From the NCBI RefSeq assembly GCF_023913735.1, contig NZ_JAMXBH010000013.1, positions 1 through 64,000 on the forward strand: a DNA stretch of 64,000 bases. Reading direction: 5' to 3'. Both the position numbers and the translations under genes were made by a program. Positions 42,256 to 51,180 of this stretch are shown one piece after another; within the stretch, counting starts at the first letter, position 1, and every line of letters starts with the position of its first letter. The DNA comes from Pseudarthrobacter raffinosi. GTDB taxonomy: Bacteria > Actinomycetota > Actinomycetes > Actinomycetales > Micrococcaceae. The notes below the pieces were generated by a model, which saw nothing but the letters and a program-made list of their open reading frames with translations, was not told the DNA's origin and did not search any database.

Positions 42256-42273
42256 ACCGACCGTTCGTTCAGT
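42256..42273. promoter_or_regulatory. PaaR-like box before paaA
   Basis: ACCGACCGTTCGTTCAGT, the reverse complement of which nearly equals the site before paaJ (16 of 18 bases). It lies between the paaZ stop and the paaA start and would control paaABCDEG. Confidence 0.75.
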
Positions 42274-42320
42274 ATATTGGCCGATGAGGGATGGGGGCAA
42301 GTAACGCGGGCTTCTTTTCT

Positions 42321-44432
42321 TCAGCGCTTGGCTACGAGCGTGAGCACGTCGTAGGTGGCCACGATTTCGTCTTTCTGGTTGGTCAACACTGCGTCCCAGG
42401 CCACCTCGCCGTACTCGTCCGTCTCGCGCGGGGTGATCTTCTTGGCCGTCAGGGTTACCCGGATGGAATCGCCGGCGGCCACGGGCGTAATGAACCTGAG
42501 GTTTTCCAGCCCGTAATTGGCCAGGACCGGGCCCGGTGCAGGCTCCACGAACAGCCCCGCACCCCAGGCCAGCAGCAGGTAGCCGTGTGCCACGATGCCC
42601 GGGAAGAAGGGGTTGGCCTCGGCCGCTTCATGGTTGGTGTGCGCGTAGAAGGTGTCGCCGGTGGAGTTGGCGAAGGCCGTAATGTCCTCGAGGGTCACCT
42701 GGCGCAGGTCGGAACGGACGGCGTCGCCGAGGCGGAGGGTCTCCAGCGATTTCCTGAACGGGTGCGTCCCCTCGGTGTCCACCGTGAGGTTGCGGTCTGC
42801 GCCGGCATGCCACACCCCGGTGACTGCGGTGAGCATGTTGGGTGAGCCCTGGATGGCGGTGCGCTGCATGTGGTGCATGACAGAGCGGATGCCACCGAGT
42901 TCCTCGCCGCCGCCGGCCCGCCCGGGGCCGCCGTGGACCAGGTGCGGGACGGGGGAGCCGTGGCCGGTGGAGCTGCGGGCGTCCTCGCGGTTAAGCATCA
43001 GGACGCGGCCGTGATGGGCGGCGATCCCGGTGACGAGTTCGCGGGCTACGGCAGGATCATTGGTGCACACTGTGGCCACGAGGGAGCCGCCGCCCCGGGC
43101 GGCGAGGCGGACGGCGTCGGGCAGGTCCTTGTATCCGATCACGGAGGCCACCGGGCCGAATGCCTCCAGCGAATGCAGCGCCTCGGCCTCAGCGTCGCCC
43201 CAGCCCAGCAGGACCGGTGACATAAACGCGCCATCCTCCACTACGCCGGTGGTGCCGTCCGCAGCGGTGGACGACGGCGAATCGAGGGTTCCGTACGCAA
43301 GCTCACCGCCGGCGTCGAGCATGGACTGCACTGCGGCGCGGACGTCGGCGACCTGCTCCAGGGATGCCAGGGCGCCCATGGTGACACCATCGGCGCGCGG
43401 GTCACCGAGGACAACGCGCTCCTGGATGCGCTTACCAACGGCGGCAATTACCGCCTGGACCAGCTCCTGCGGAACGATGGCGCGGCGGATGGACGTGCAC
43501 TTCTGGCCCGCCTTGACCGTGATTTCGGTGACCACGGACTTGACGAAGGCGTCGAACTCCGGGGTGTCCTCCACCGCGTCCGGACCCAGGATGGCGGCGT
43601 TGAGGGAGTCCGTTTCGGACGTGAACCGGACGCCGCCCTGCACCACATTGGGATGCGATTTCAGGGACAGCGCGGTGGAGGCGGATCCAGTGAAAGCCAC
43701 CAGGTCGCGGTAGTCCAAAACGTCCAGGAGGCCGCGGACCGAGCCTGAAATGAGCTGCAGCGAGCCCGCGGGCAGGATGTTGGATTCGATGATGGCCTTC
43801 ACCACGGCCGCGGCCACATACCCGGTGGGGGTGGCGGGCTTGACGATGGTGGGGACCCCGGCGATGAAGGCGGGCGCGAGTTTCTCGAGCATGCCCCAGA
43901 CCGGGAAGTTGAACGCGTTGATCTGCACCGCGACGCCAGGGATGCGCGTGTAGATGTGCTCGGCCACAAACGAACCGTCCTTGGACAGCACCTCCATGGG
44001 ACCGTCCACCACCACCTGCGAATTGGGCAGCTCGCGCCGGCCCTTGGAGCCGAACGTGAAGAGGACGCCGATGCCGCCGTCGATGTCGATCATCGAGTCG
44101 ATCTTGGTGGCACCGGTCTGCGTCGAAAACGTGTAGAAATGCTCGCGCCGGGCGTTCAGGTACTGCGCCAGCTCCTTGAGTTTCAGCGCGCGCTGGTGGA
44201 ACGTCAGCTTGCCCAGTTCCGCCTGGCCGGTGGTGCGGCCGTACTCTACGACGGCGGCCAGGTCCAGGCCGTCCGCGCTCACCCTGGCCAGGACTTCGCC
44301 GGTGCTCGCATCCCGCACGGGGACAGCGGAAGCTGCCGCATCGGCGTCGGGCGTCCACCACGAATCCTGCACAAAACTGGGAACTGTCTCGACGGTATTG
44401 ACTGCGGCTTCAGCTGTTGCGGTGGTGGTCAT
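42321..44432 (-). CDS. paaZ: Bifunctional oxepin-CoA hydrolase/semialdehyde dehydrogenase PaaZ
   Basis: A 703-residue fusion. The N-terminal aldehyde dehydrogenase domain (about 1-525) has FPVWGMLEKLAPAFIAG and the nucleophile cysteine in AGQKCTSIRRAIV. The C-terminal MaoC-like hotdog domain (about 555-703) has FYAHTNHEAAEANPFFPGIV with the catalytic Asp/His-type region. It hydrolyses oxepin-CoA and oxidises the resulting semialdehyde to 3-oxo-5,6-dehydrosuberyl-CoA. The start is the ATG at 44432, with AAGGA ten bases upstream. It is transcribed toward paaA but has its own PaaR-like box. Confidence 0.94.
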   Translation of the reverse strand: MTTTATAEAAVNTVETVPSFVQDSWWTPDADAAASAVPVRDASTGEVLARVSADGLDLAAVVEYGRTTGQAELGKLTFHQRALKLKELAQYLNARREHFYTFSTQTGATKIDSMIDIDGGIGVLFTFGSKGRRELPNSQVVVDGPMEVLSKDGSFVAEHIYTRIPGVAVQINAFNFPVWGMLEKLAPAFIAGVPTIVKPATPTGYVAAAVVKAIIESNILPAGSLQLISGSVRGLLDVLDYRDLVAFTGSASTALSLKSHPNVVQGGVRFTSETDSLNAAILGPDAVEDTPEFDAFVKSVVTEITVKAGQKCTSIRRAIVPQELVQAVIAAVGKRIQERVVLGDPRADGVTMGALASLEQVADVRAAVQSMLDAGGELAYGTLDSPSSTAADGTTGVVEDGAFMSPVLLGWGDAEAEALHSLEAFGPVASVIGYKDLPDAVRLAARGGGSLVATVCTNDPAVARELVTGIAAHHGRVLMLNREDARSSTGHGSPVPHLVHGGPGRAGGGEELGGIRSVMHHMQRTAIQGSPNMLTAVTGVWHAGADRNLTVDTEGTHPFRKSLETLRLGDAVRSDLRQVTLEDITAFANSTGDTFYAHTNHEAAEANPFFPGIVAHGYLLLAWGAGLFVEPAPGPVLANYGLENLRFITPVAAGDSIRVTLTAKKITPRETDEYGEVAWDAVLTNQKDEIVATYDVLTLVAKR

Positions 44433-44483
44433 CGTTGACGGGTCCTTCCAACACGGGGACAAAACGGCAGGGGCAGATCATTT

Positions 44484-44501
44484 ACTGACCGTCCGTTCGG
44501 T
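44484..44501. promoter_or_regulatory. PaaR-like box between paaZ and thioesterase gene
   Basis: ACTGACCGTCCGTTCGGT is almost palindromic and lies 52 bases before paaZ and 68 before the divergent thioesterase gene, so one site may regulate both directions. Confidence 0.75.
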
Positions 44502-44569
44502 AATATAACTACAGTACATGAATGATCTGTCCTGCACACTGCAGATCAACGCCCCACCAAGGAGAGCCG

Positions 44570-45037
44570 ATGAACGCAGCATCCAAGCACAGCCCCGGGT
44601 TGGCACCGGAGCTCGCCGAACACGAACTCTGGAAAATCACCCTGGGTGAGCTCGACGAGAAGATGGGCGTGAAGATCGTCGAGGAGTCGGTGGAGCGGGT
44701 GGTGGCCACGATGCCGGTGGAGGGGAACAGGCAGTCGCTCGGGCTGCTCCACGGAGGGGCCTCCCTGGCCGTCGGCGAGGCCGTGGGCTCCTGGGCGGCC
44801 GTTATCCACGCCAGCACGCTGGGCAAGACCGCGGTGGGCGTGGACGTTTCGGCCACCCACCACCGCTCGGCACGCGAGGGCCTGATTACCATCACCGCCA
44901 CACCCATCCATCTCGGCGGCACGCTGACCACCCACGAGGTCCTGATCACCAACGACGCCGGCCAGCGGCTCTGCACCCTCCGTATCACCAACCTGCTGAT
45001 GAAGCGGAAGCACCAGCCGGCGACGCCCACCCCTTGA
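44570..45037 (+). CDS. Hotdog-fold thioesterase
   Basis: A 155-residue PaaI/YdiI-type thioesterase. The core has MPVEGNRQSLGLLHGGASLA and then VGEAVGSWAA, the usual catalytic helix with an acidic residue (Glu in GEAVGS). VGVDVSATHHRSAREG follows. The ATG is preceded by CAAGGAGAG. It resembles 1,4-dihydroxy-2-naphthoyl-CoA hydrolases, but its place in the paa cluster, divergent from paaZ with a shared PaaR-like box, suggests release of CoA from aromatic or dead-end CoA esters. It is distinct from the paaI gene next to it. Confidence 0.82.
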   Translation: MNAASKHSPGLAPELAEHELWKITLGELDEKMGVKIVEESVERVVATMPVEGNRQSLGLLHGGASLAVGEAVGSWAAVIHASTLGKTAVGVDVSATHHRSAREGLITITATPIHLGGTLTTHEVLITNDAGQRLCTLRITNLLMKRKHQPATPTP

Positions 45038-45059
45038 CACCGGCCACACATCTGGGTTT

Positions 45060-45077
45060 ACCTAATGAACATTCGGT
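45060..45077. promoter_or_regulatory. Weaker PaaR-like box before paaI
   Basis: ACCTAATGAACATTCGGT keeps the outer ACC/GGT arms and the TTCGGT half of the other boxes. It is 24 bases before paaI. Confidence 0.5.
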
Positions 45078-45101
45078 AAATAAAGCTGGAGGCAATGACG
45101 C

Positions 45102-45578
45102 ATGACTGAAGCAGCCCTCTCCGGGGTCACTCATCCGATCCTGGAAAACGACTACGCCTCCGAGTGGATGGGCATCGAAGTCCTCGCCGTCAGCGACGGC
45201 CACGCCACCATCCGCATGACCCTTCGGCAGGAAATGCTCAACGGGTTCGGCATGGCCCACGGCGGAATGATCTTCGCCTTCGCCGATACCGCCTTCGCCC
45301 TCGCCTGCAACCCTGTGAACCCGGGACCCGGGGACATGGACAGCATCACCGTGGCCGCCGGCGTGGACATCAACTTCCTTAAGCCTGCCTACCGCGGCCA
45401 GGTGATCACGGCCATCGCGGACCGCCGCTCCAGCGCAGGCCGCAGCGGACTGTATGACATTCAAATTTTCGCCGCAGATCCCGGACAAACGGGCTCTTCG
45501 CCCGATTCCCCGCTTGGCGCCGGCCAGCCGGGTGAACTCATCGCCGAGTTCCGCGGCCGCACCATCCTTAAGAAGTAG
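45102..45578 (+). CDS. paaI: Phenylacetate-pathway thioesterase PaaI
   Basis: A 158-residue hotdog thioesterase. MLNGFGMAHGGMIFAFADTA, with the active-site aspartate in ADTAFALAC, and GVDINFLKPAYRGQVITAIA are typical of PaaI, which hydrolyses ring-hydroxylated phenylacetyl-CoA side products to recover CoA. A GGAGG site lies nine bases before the ATG. Six bases separate it from paaK, so the two are co-transcribed. Confidence 0.9.
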   Translation: MTEAALSGVTHPILENDYASEWMGIEVLAVSDGHATIRMTLRQEMLNGFGMAHGGMIFAFADTAFALACNPVNPGPGDMDSITVAAGVDINFLKPAYRGQVITAIADRRSSAGRSGLYDIQIFAADPGQTGSSPDSPLGAGQPGELIAEFRGRTILKK

Positions 45579-45584
45579 GAAACC

Positions 45585-46961
45585 ATGAGCCTCCACGTCC
45601 CCGAAACGCCCACCTCCCAGTCCACCAAGGCTGGCGCCGCCGCAGGCGCCGATGCCGTGCTGGACCGCGAGGAAACCATGTCCCGCGACGAGCTCGAGGC
45701 CCTCCAGCTGGGCCGCCTGCAGCACACCGTGGCCTACGCCTATGACCGCGTCCCGCTGTACAAGCGCAAGTTCGACGACGCAGGCATCCACCCCAGCGAC
45801 CTGCGGGAGCTCAGCGACCTGGGCAACTTCCCGTTCACCACCAAGGACGACCTGCGGGAGGAATACCCCTTCGGCATGTTCGCCGTGCCGCAGCACGAAG
45901 TAGCCCGCGTGCATGCCAGCTCCGGCACCACAGGCCGGCCAACCGTCGTCGGATATACGAAACAGGACCTGGCCGACTGGGCGAAGCTGGTGGCCCGTTC
46001 GCTGCGCGCCTCCGGCGTCCGCCCCGGCATGAAGGTCCACAACGCCTACGGCTACGGCCTGTTCACCGGCGGCCTGGGCGCCCACGCCGGCGCCGAGGCG
46101 CTGGGCTGCACCGTCATCCCCATTTCCGGCGGCCAGACGGAACGCCAGATCCAGCTGATCCAGGACTTCAAGCCGGACGCCATTCTGGCCACGCCCACAT
46201 ACCTGCTCACGATCGCCGACGCTATGGCGCACATGGGTATCGACCCGACGTCGACCTCCTTGAAGTACGCAGTCCTGGGCGCGGAGCCGTGGACCGAGGA
46301 GATGCGGCATGAGCTCGAGGTCACCATGAACATCAAGGCCTGCGACATCTACGGCCTCTCAGAAGTGATGGGCCCGGGCGTCGCCGGCGAGGCCGTGGAA
46401 ACCCAGGACGGCAGCCACATCTGGGAGGACCACTTCCGCCCCGAGATCATCGACGCCTTCAACCCCGCAGTGGGTAAGGAAAACGTGTTGCGCGACGGCG
46501 AACACGGCGAACTCGTGTTCACGTCCCTGACCAAGGAAGCGTTGCCGATCATCCGGTACCGCACCAAGGACCTCACCCGCCTGCTCCCCGGCACAGCCCG
46601 CCCCGCACACCGCCGGATGGGACGCATCACCGGGCGCAGCGACGACATGATCATCCTTCGCGGCGTGAACGTCTTTCCGTCCCAGATCGAGGAAATCGCG
46701 CTCCGCATTCCGGAGTTAAGCCCGCACTTCCAGCTCGAACTCACCCGCCCGGAGGGCCAGCGGATGGACCAGATGACCGTCAAGATCGAACGCCGTGAGG
46801 CTGTGTCGTTTGAACAGAGCACGACGGCGGCCCGCACCTTGCAGGAGCAGATCAAGATTCATGTGGGTTCTTCGTGCAGGGTGGACGTTGTGGAGCCCGG
46901 GTCCCTTGAACGGTCCAACGGCAAGCTGCGCCGGATCTACGACCTGCGGCCACAGCAGTAA
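45585..46961 (+). CDS. paaK: Phenylacetate-CoA ligase
   Basis: A 458-residue adenylate-forming enzyme that activates phenylacetate to phenylacetyl-CoA with ATP and CoA, the entry step of the pathway. The ATP-binding loop is HASSGTTGRPTVVGYTKQ, followed by GYGLFTGGLGAHAGAEALG. YGLSEVMGPGVAGE, RTKDLTRLLPG and GRSDDMIILRGVNVFPSQ are further family landmarks, and the C-terminal lysine region is SNGKLRRIYD. Length is normal. It is second in the paaI-paaK unit and ends just before a strong terminator. Confidence 0.95.
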   Translation: MSLHVPETPTSQSTKAGAAAGADAVLDREETMSRDELEALQLGRLQHTVAYAYDRVPLYKRKFDDAGIHPSDLRELSDLGNFPFTTKDDLREEYPFGMFAVPQHEVARVHASSGTTGRPTVVGYTKQDLADWAKLVARSLRASGVRPGMKVHNAYGYGLFTGGLGAHAGAEALGCTVIPISGGQTERQIQLIQDFKPDAILATPTYLLTIADAMAHMGIDPTSTSLKYAVLGAEPWTEEMRHELEVTMNIKACDIYGLSEVMGPGVAGEAVETQDGSHIWEDHFRPEIIDAFNPAVGKENVLRDGEHGELVFTSLTKEALPIIRYRTKDLTRLLPGTARPAHRRMGRITGRSDDMIILRGVNVFPSQIEEIALRIPELSPHFQLELTRPEGQRMDQMTVKIERREAVSFEQSTTAARTLQEQIKIHVGSSCRVDVVEPGSLERSNGKLRRIYDLRPQQ

Positions 46962-46968
46962 GACGCCT

Positions 46969-46996
46969 GGCGGTGCAGCCTCCCGGCTGCGCCGCC
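46969..46996 (+). terminator. Terminator after paaK
   Basis: GGCGGTGCAGCC and GGCTGCGCCGCC form a 12-bp stem with one G-T wobble around TCCC. It ends inside the PaaR-like box of the paaR gene. Confidence 0.75.
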
Positions 46997-47012
46997 TGAC
47001 CGACCGTTCGTG
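46995..47012. promoter_or_regulatory. PaaR-like box before paaR
   Basis: CCTGACCGACCGTTCGTG matches 15 of 18 bases of the site between paaZ and the thioesterase gene. It lies 14 bases before the regulator start, suggesting autoregulation. Confidence 0.65.
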
Positions 47013-47026
47013 AGAAACTAGGCACC

Positions 47027-47647
47027 ATGCCCAGCACCACCGATACCGCCAGCACCGCGGCCGCGAAACGCGGCCGTCCCGGTTACGACCAGCAGTCTGT
47101 GCTGCTCATCGCCGTCGACGTCTTCAACCGTCACGGCTATGACGCCACTTCCATGGGCATCCTGGCCGAGAACCTGGGCATCTCCAAGTCAGCCATCTAC
47201 CACCACGTGCCCTCCAAGGGGGACCTCCTCAAGCTGGCGCTGGACCATGCACTCGGCGGCCTCGAGGCCATCCTGGAACAGCCCGAAGCCACCTCCGGCC
47301 CGGCCGACTCCCGGCTCGAGTTTGTGCTCCGGCAGACCGTCGCCGTGCTCGTGGAGCGTCTGCCTTTTGTCACACTACTCCTGCGCCTGCGCGGCAACAC
47401 GGAGATTGAACGCGATGCCCTCGAGCGCCGCCGCGCTTTTGACCATGAGGTGGCGGGGCTCATCTCTGCTGCCCGCGACGAAGGATCGCTGCGCCAGGAC
47501 ATCGACCCGCGCACCGTGACCCGACTGCTGTTCGGCACCATCAACTCAATCGTGGAGTGGTACAAACCGGGCGGCACCCTCTCCCCCGAAAAGCTTGCCG
47601 ACGACGTCATCACCATCGCCTTCGACGGGCTTCACGCGGCCCGCTAG
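47027..47647 (+). CDS. paaR: TetR-family repressor of phenylacetate genes PaaR
   Basis: A 206-residue TetR regulator. The N-terminal helix-turn-helix (about 20-65) has MGILAENLGISKSAIYHHVP and SKGDLLKLALDHALGG; a helical ligand domain follows. Its location inside the paa cluster and the six related palindromes in the surrounding promoters make it the likely repressor, released by phenylacetyl-CoA as in known PaaR proteins. A site in its own promoter suggests self-control. Confidence 0.88.
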   Translation: MPSTTDTASTAAAKRGRPGYDQQSVLLIAVDVFNRHGYDATSMGILAENLGISKSAIYHHVPSKGDLLKLALDHALGGLEAILEQPEATSGPADSRLEFVLRQTVAVLVERLPFVTLLLRLRGNTEIERDALERRRAFDHEVAGLISAARDEGSLRQDIDPRTVTRLLFGTINSIVEWYKPGGTLSPEKLADDVITIAFDGLHAAR

Positions 47648-47680
47648 CAGTTGACCCCTCCGGCAGGGCATGTCATCTTT

Positions 47681-47698
47681 ATAGAACGAACGGTCGGT
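47681..47698. promoter_or_regulatory. PaaR-like box before paaJ
   Basis: ATAGAACGAACGGTCGGT agrees with the paaA box in reverse at 16 of 18 positions. It would control the paaJ-paaF-paaH unit. Confidence 0.75.
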
Positions 47699-47746
47699 AA
47701 CTAAATCCAGTCCGGCCCATTTCACTGGCGAAAAGGACCTGTTCTT

Positions 47747-48958
47747 ATGGTTGAGGCATTTCTTGTTGGCGGCGTACGGACGCCGGTTGGCCGTTACGGA
47801 GGCGCACTGTCCTCGGTCCGCCCCGACGATCTGGCCGCGCTGGTGGTCCGTGAGGCCGTCTCCCGCGCCGGCCTGGATCCGGACAGCATCGAGGAAGTCA
47901 TCCTCGGGAACGCCAACGGCGCCGGTGAGGAAAACCGTAACGTGGCCCGGATGGCAACCCTACTGGCGGGACTCCCCCTCCACATCCCCGGGATCACGGT
48001 CAACCGGCTGTGCGCTTCCGGGCTGAGCGCCATCATCCAGGCCAGCCAGATGATCAAGTCCGGCGCTGCGGATGTGGTGATCGCCGGCGGCGTGGAGTCC
48101 ATGAGCCGCGCACCCTGGGTCCAGGAAAAGCCGGCCACCGCCTTTGCAAAGCCCGGCGCGATCTTCGACACCTCCATCGGCTGGCGGTTCGACAACCCGA
48201 AGTTCCAAAAGGGTGAGCTGTCGCGCGATGGCAAGATGACCTACTCCATGCCGGAAACTGCGGAAGAAGTGGCGCGGGTGGACAGCATCTCCCGCGAAGA
48301 CGCGGACGCCTTCGCCGTCCAGTCCCACGAACGCGCCCTGGCCGCCATCGCCGAGGGCCGGTTTAGGGACGAAATCGTCCCGGTGACGGTCAAAACGCGC
48401 AAATCCGAAACCGTGGTGGACACGGATGAGGGCCCCCGCGCGGGCACCACCCTGGACGTGCTCGCTGCCCTGCGCCCGGTGGTCCCGGGCGGCTCGGTGG
48501 TCACAGCCGGAAACTCTTCCACCCTGAACGACGGCGCTTCGGCCATCATTGTGGCCTCCGAAGCCGCGATCGCACGCTTGGGCCTGACTCCCCGCGCACG
48601 CATCATCGACGGCGCCTCGGCCGGTTGCGAACCGGAGATCATGGGCATCGGGCCCGTTCCCGCCACCCAGAAGGTACTCAAGCGGACAGGTTTCAGCGTC
48701 GGTGATCTTGGCGCTGTGGAGCTTAACGAAGCGTTCGCCACCCAGTCCTTGGCGAGCATGCGCCGGCTCGGGCTGGACCCGGAGATTGTGAATAACGACG
48801 GCGGCGCCATCAGTTTGGGGCATCCGCTGGGTTCCAGCGGATCGCGGATAGCCATCACCCTGCTGGGGCGGATGGAGCGCGAGGACGCGAAGATTGGCCT
48901 GGCCACCATGTGCATCGGCGTGGGCCAGGGCACCGCGATGCTGCTGGAGCGCGTCTAG
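47747..48958 (+). CDS. paaJ: 3-oxoadipyl-CoA/3-oxo-5,6-dehydrosuberyl-CoA thiolase
   Basis: A 403-residue thiolase. The nucleophile is C89 in ITVNRLCASGLSAI, the catalytic histidine lies in GGAISLGHPLGSSGS, and the second cysteine in MCIGVGQGTAM. It cleaves 3-oxo-5,6-dehydrosuberyl-CoA and 3-oxoadipyl-CoA, giving acetyl-CoA and succinyl-CoA at the end of the pathway. AAAAGGACC precedes the ATG. It starts the paaJ-F-H unit. Confidence 0.94.
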   Translation: MVEAFLVGGVRTPVGRYGGALSSVRPDDLAALVVREAVSRAGLDPDSIEEVILGNANGAGEENRNVARMATLLAGLPLHIPGITVNRLCASGLSAIIQASQMIKSGAADVVIAGGVESMSRAPWVQEKPATAFAKPGAIFDTSIGWRFDNPKFQKGELSRDGKMTYSMPETAEEVARVDSISREDADAFAVQSHERALAAIAEGRFRDEIVPVTVKTRKSETVVDTDEGPRAGTTLDVLAALRPVVPGGSVVTAGNSSTLNDGASAIIVASEAAIARLGLTPRARIIDGASAGCEPEIMGIGPVPATQKVLKRTGFSVGDLGAVELNEAFATQSLASMRRLGLDPEIVNNDGGAISLGHPLGSSGSRIAITLLGRMEREDAKIGLATMCIGVGQGTAMLLERV

Positions 48959-49758
48959 TGGCTGCGCCGGACCTCGCCAACGAACACTTCAGCACGCTCC
49001 TGGTCGAGGAGCGCGAGGACCGCGTGGTGGTCCTTCTCAACCGCCCGGAAGTCCGGAACGCCATTGACCAGCAGATGGTGGATGAACTGCACGTGGTTTG
49101 CGCTGCGCTGGAACAGAATGCCAAAGTCCTGATCATCGCCGGCGTGGACGGCGTTTTCGCCTCCGGGGCGGATATTGCCCAGCTGCGCGGGCGGCGCCGG
49201 GACGACGCGCTGCAGGGCATCAATTCCACCATCTTCGTGCGGATCGCCAAGCTGCCCATGCCCGTCATTGCCGCACTTGATGGCTACTGCCTGGGCGGCG
49301 GTGCCGAGCTTGCCTGCGCCGCGGACTTCCGGATCGGAACGCCCAGCGTGCGGATCGGCAACCCCGAGACCGGGCTGGGCATCCTCGCCGCGGCCGGCGC
49401 CAGCTGGCGGCTGAAGGAACTGGTGGGCGAACCCTTGGCCAAGCAGATCCTGCTTGCCGGCTTGGTGCTCCGGGCAGAGGACGCCCTGGCTGCGGGCCTC
49501 ATCACGGAAATCCACGAGGCGCCGGAACTGATGGACGCCGCCCACAACCTCGCGGACCGGATCGGCCGCCAGGACCCGCTGGCGGTGCGCATTACGAAGT
49601 CCGTCTTCCACGCTCCCGCAGAAGCGCACCCGTTGATTGACCAGCTGGCACAGGGGATCCTCTTTGAATCCCAGGCCAAGTTCGACCGCATGCAGGCTTT
49701 CCTGGACAAAAAAGCAGGCACGAAATCTGGCGACAAGAAGACAGAGAAGAAGTCATGA
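48958..49758 (+). CDS. paaF: 2,3-dehydroadipyl-CoA hydratase PaaF
   Basis: A 266-residue crotonase-fold enoyl-CoA hydratase. GVDGVFASGADIAQLRG and ALDGYCLGGGAELACAADFR supply the oxyanion hole; the second glutamate region is GNPETGLGILAAAGASWRLK. Start is GTG overlapping the paaJ stop by one base, since no ATG near the paaJ end gives a sensible N terminus. It hydrates 2,3-dehydroadipyl-CoA to 3-hydroxyadipyl-CoA. A lysine/serine-rich tail ends the protein. Confidence 0.9.
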   Translation: MAAPDLANEHFSTLLVEEREDRVVVLLNRPEVRNAIDQQMVDELHVVCAALEQNAKVLIIAGVDGVFASGADIAQLRGRRRDDALQGINSTIFVRIAKLPMPVIAALDGYCLGGGAELACAADFRIGTPSVRIGNPETGLGILAAAGASWRLKELVGEPLAKQILLAGLVLRAEDALAAGLITEIHEAPELMDAAHNLADRIGRQDPLAVRITKSVFHAPAEAHPLIDQLAQGILFESQAKFDRMQAFLDKKAGTKSGDKKTEKKS

Positions 49759-50612
49759 CAAACTCGGACCTTCCTTCCACTATCGGCGTCCTCGGCGGAG
49801 GCCGCATGGGTGCTGGCATCGCCCACGCCTTCCTCATTAACGGGGCCAACGTCCTGGTGGTGGAGCGCGACGAAGCCTCCGCCGAAGCCGCCCGGGAACG
49901 GGTGGAATCCGCTGCCGCCAAGAGCATCGAACGCGGCGCCACCGACGCCAACCTGGATGAAATGGTCTCCCGTCTCGCCGTCACGGTGGATTACGAGGAC
50001 TTCAAGGACCGCCAGCTGGTGGTAGAGGCCGTCCCCGAGGACTGGGACCTGAAGATCACCTCGCTGCGGGGCATCGAAGAGCGGTTGGCCGAGGACGCGT
50101 TCCTTGCATCCAATACGTCCTCACTGTCTGTCAACGGGCTGGCCCGGGAGCTGAAGCGGCCGCAAAACTTCCTCGGTCTGCATTTCTTCAACCCGGTCCC
50201 CGCGTCCACCCTCATTGAAGTGGTGCTTGGCGAGCAAACCTCCCCGGACCTGGCATCGGCGGCGAAAAGGTGGGTTGAGGCACTCGGCAAGACCGCCGTC
50301 GTTGTTAATGATGCACCCGGCTTTGCCTCCTCGCGGCTGGGCGTGGCCATCGCCCTGGAGGCGATGCGCATGGTGGAGGAAGGGGTGGCGTCCGCGGAGG
50401 ACATCGACGCCGCCATGGTCCTCGGCTACAAACACCCCACCGGTCCGCTCAGAACCACGGACATCGTGGGCCTGGACGTCCGGCTGGGGATCGCCGAATA
50501 CCTGCATTCCACGCTCGGGGACCGGTTCGCCCCGCCGCAGATCCTCAAGGACAAAGTGGCCCGCGGCGAGCTGGGCCGCAAGACAAGTAAGGGATTTTTC
50601 GACTGGTCTTGA
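49755..50612 (+). CDS. paaH: 3-hydroxyadipyl-CoA dehydrogenase PaaH
   Basis: A 285-residue 3-hydroxyacyl-CoA dehydrogenase. The NAD motif GVLGGGRMGAGIAHAF is near the N terminus, LGLHFFNPVP holds the catalytic histidine, and the C-terminal domain has APGFASSRLGVAIALEAMRM and YKHPTGPLRTTDIVGLDV. It oxidises 3-hydroxyadipyl-CoA to the 3-oxo compound used by PaaJ. The ATGA overlap with paaF shows translational coupling. It is the last gene of the cluster. Confidence 0.93.
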   Translation: MTNSDLPSTIGVLGGGRMGAGIAHAFLINGANVLVVERDEASAEAARERVESAAAKSIERGATDANLDEMVSRLAVTVDYEDFKDRQLVVEAVPEDWDLKITSLRGIEERLAEDAFLASNTSSLSVNGLARELKRPQNFLGLHFFNPVPASTLIEVVLGEQTSPDLASAAKRWVEALGKTAVVVNDAPGFASSRLGVAIALEAMRMVEEGVASAEDIDAAMVLGYKHPTGPLRTTDIVGLDVRLGIAEYLHSTLGDRFAPPQILKDKVARGELGRKTSKGFFDWS

Positions 50613-51180
50613 TCGCACGGCCACTACAGCAGCAAAGGACTGCCTGACCGTAATGGCTCGCGGCCGGTCTAAAGCGTTCGAGCCCCTAGACGCCTGCTTC
50701 GAGCAGCTTCAACAGCTTGCCGTGAGAGCTAAGGCATTCTCGTAGCAAGAAGAAGTGCAGGCCGATTTACGGTGGAACAGTGTGTGGCCGTTCCCTACGG
50801 ACTAACCCTTGAATCAACGAACGACGGCGACCTCAGCTGACAAACTTCCCGGCCCACCGACGTGCAGGCATTAGATCTCGATACCGTGTTGCCCAGGTTG
50901 GCTGCAGAACTGGCCTTTATCGCTTGCTTGCACCAGATCAGACCCAGTACCCCTGGTACTTAGGTGCGGAAGTTAGGTCCTGGGCATGACCGAGAGCGTT
51001 TCTGAATCTTTGCGAACTCTCGCTTTGCATCTTGATAAGAGTGGCAGGGGGAAATCTGGCATGGCCCCCTCAAAAAATTCACTACGACGGATTTGGATGT
51101 CTTGAAACGCAACCCGCTCTCCGAGGTTCTTTATCGGATAGTGTCGGTGCAATCTGTGGAATTCGATTGGGGACACGTAC
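50613..51180. other. Long gene-free stretch after the paa cluster
   Basis: No gene is supported. A 30-codon frame from 50653 lacks a ribosome site. AGTACC-CCT-GGTACT around 50946-50960 is a small perfect inverted repeat. The right part holds the leader of the Lrp/AsnC gene, with GGGGAC before its ATG. Confidence 0.45.

Noticed and set aside
50653-50745. A 30-codon plus-strand frame after paaH
   Set aside because: No Shine-Dalgarno sequence and no similarity I recognise.
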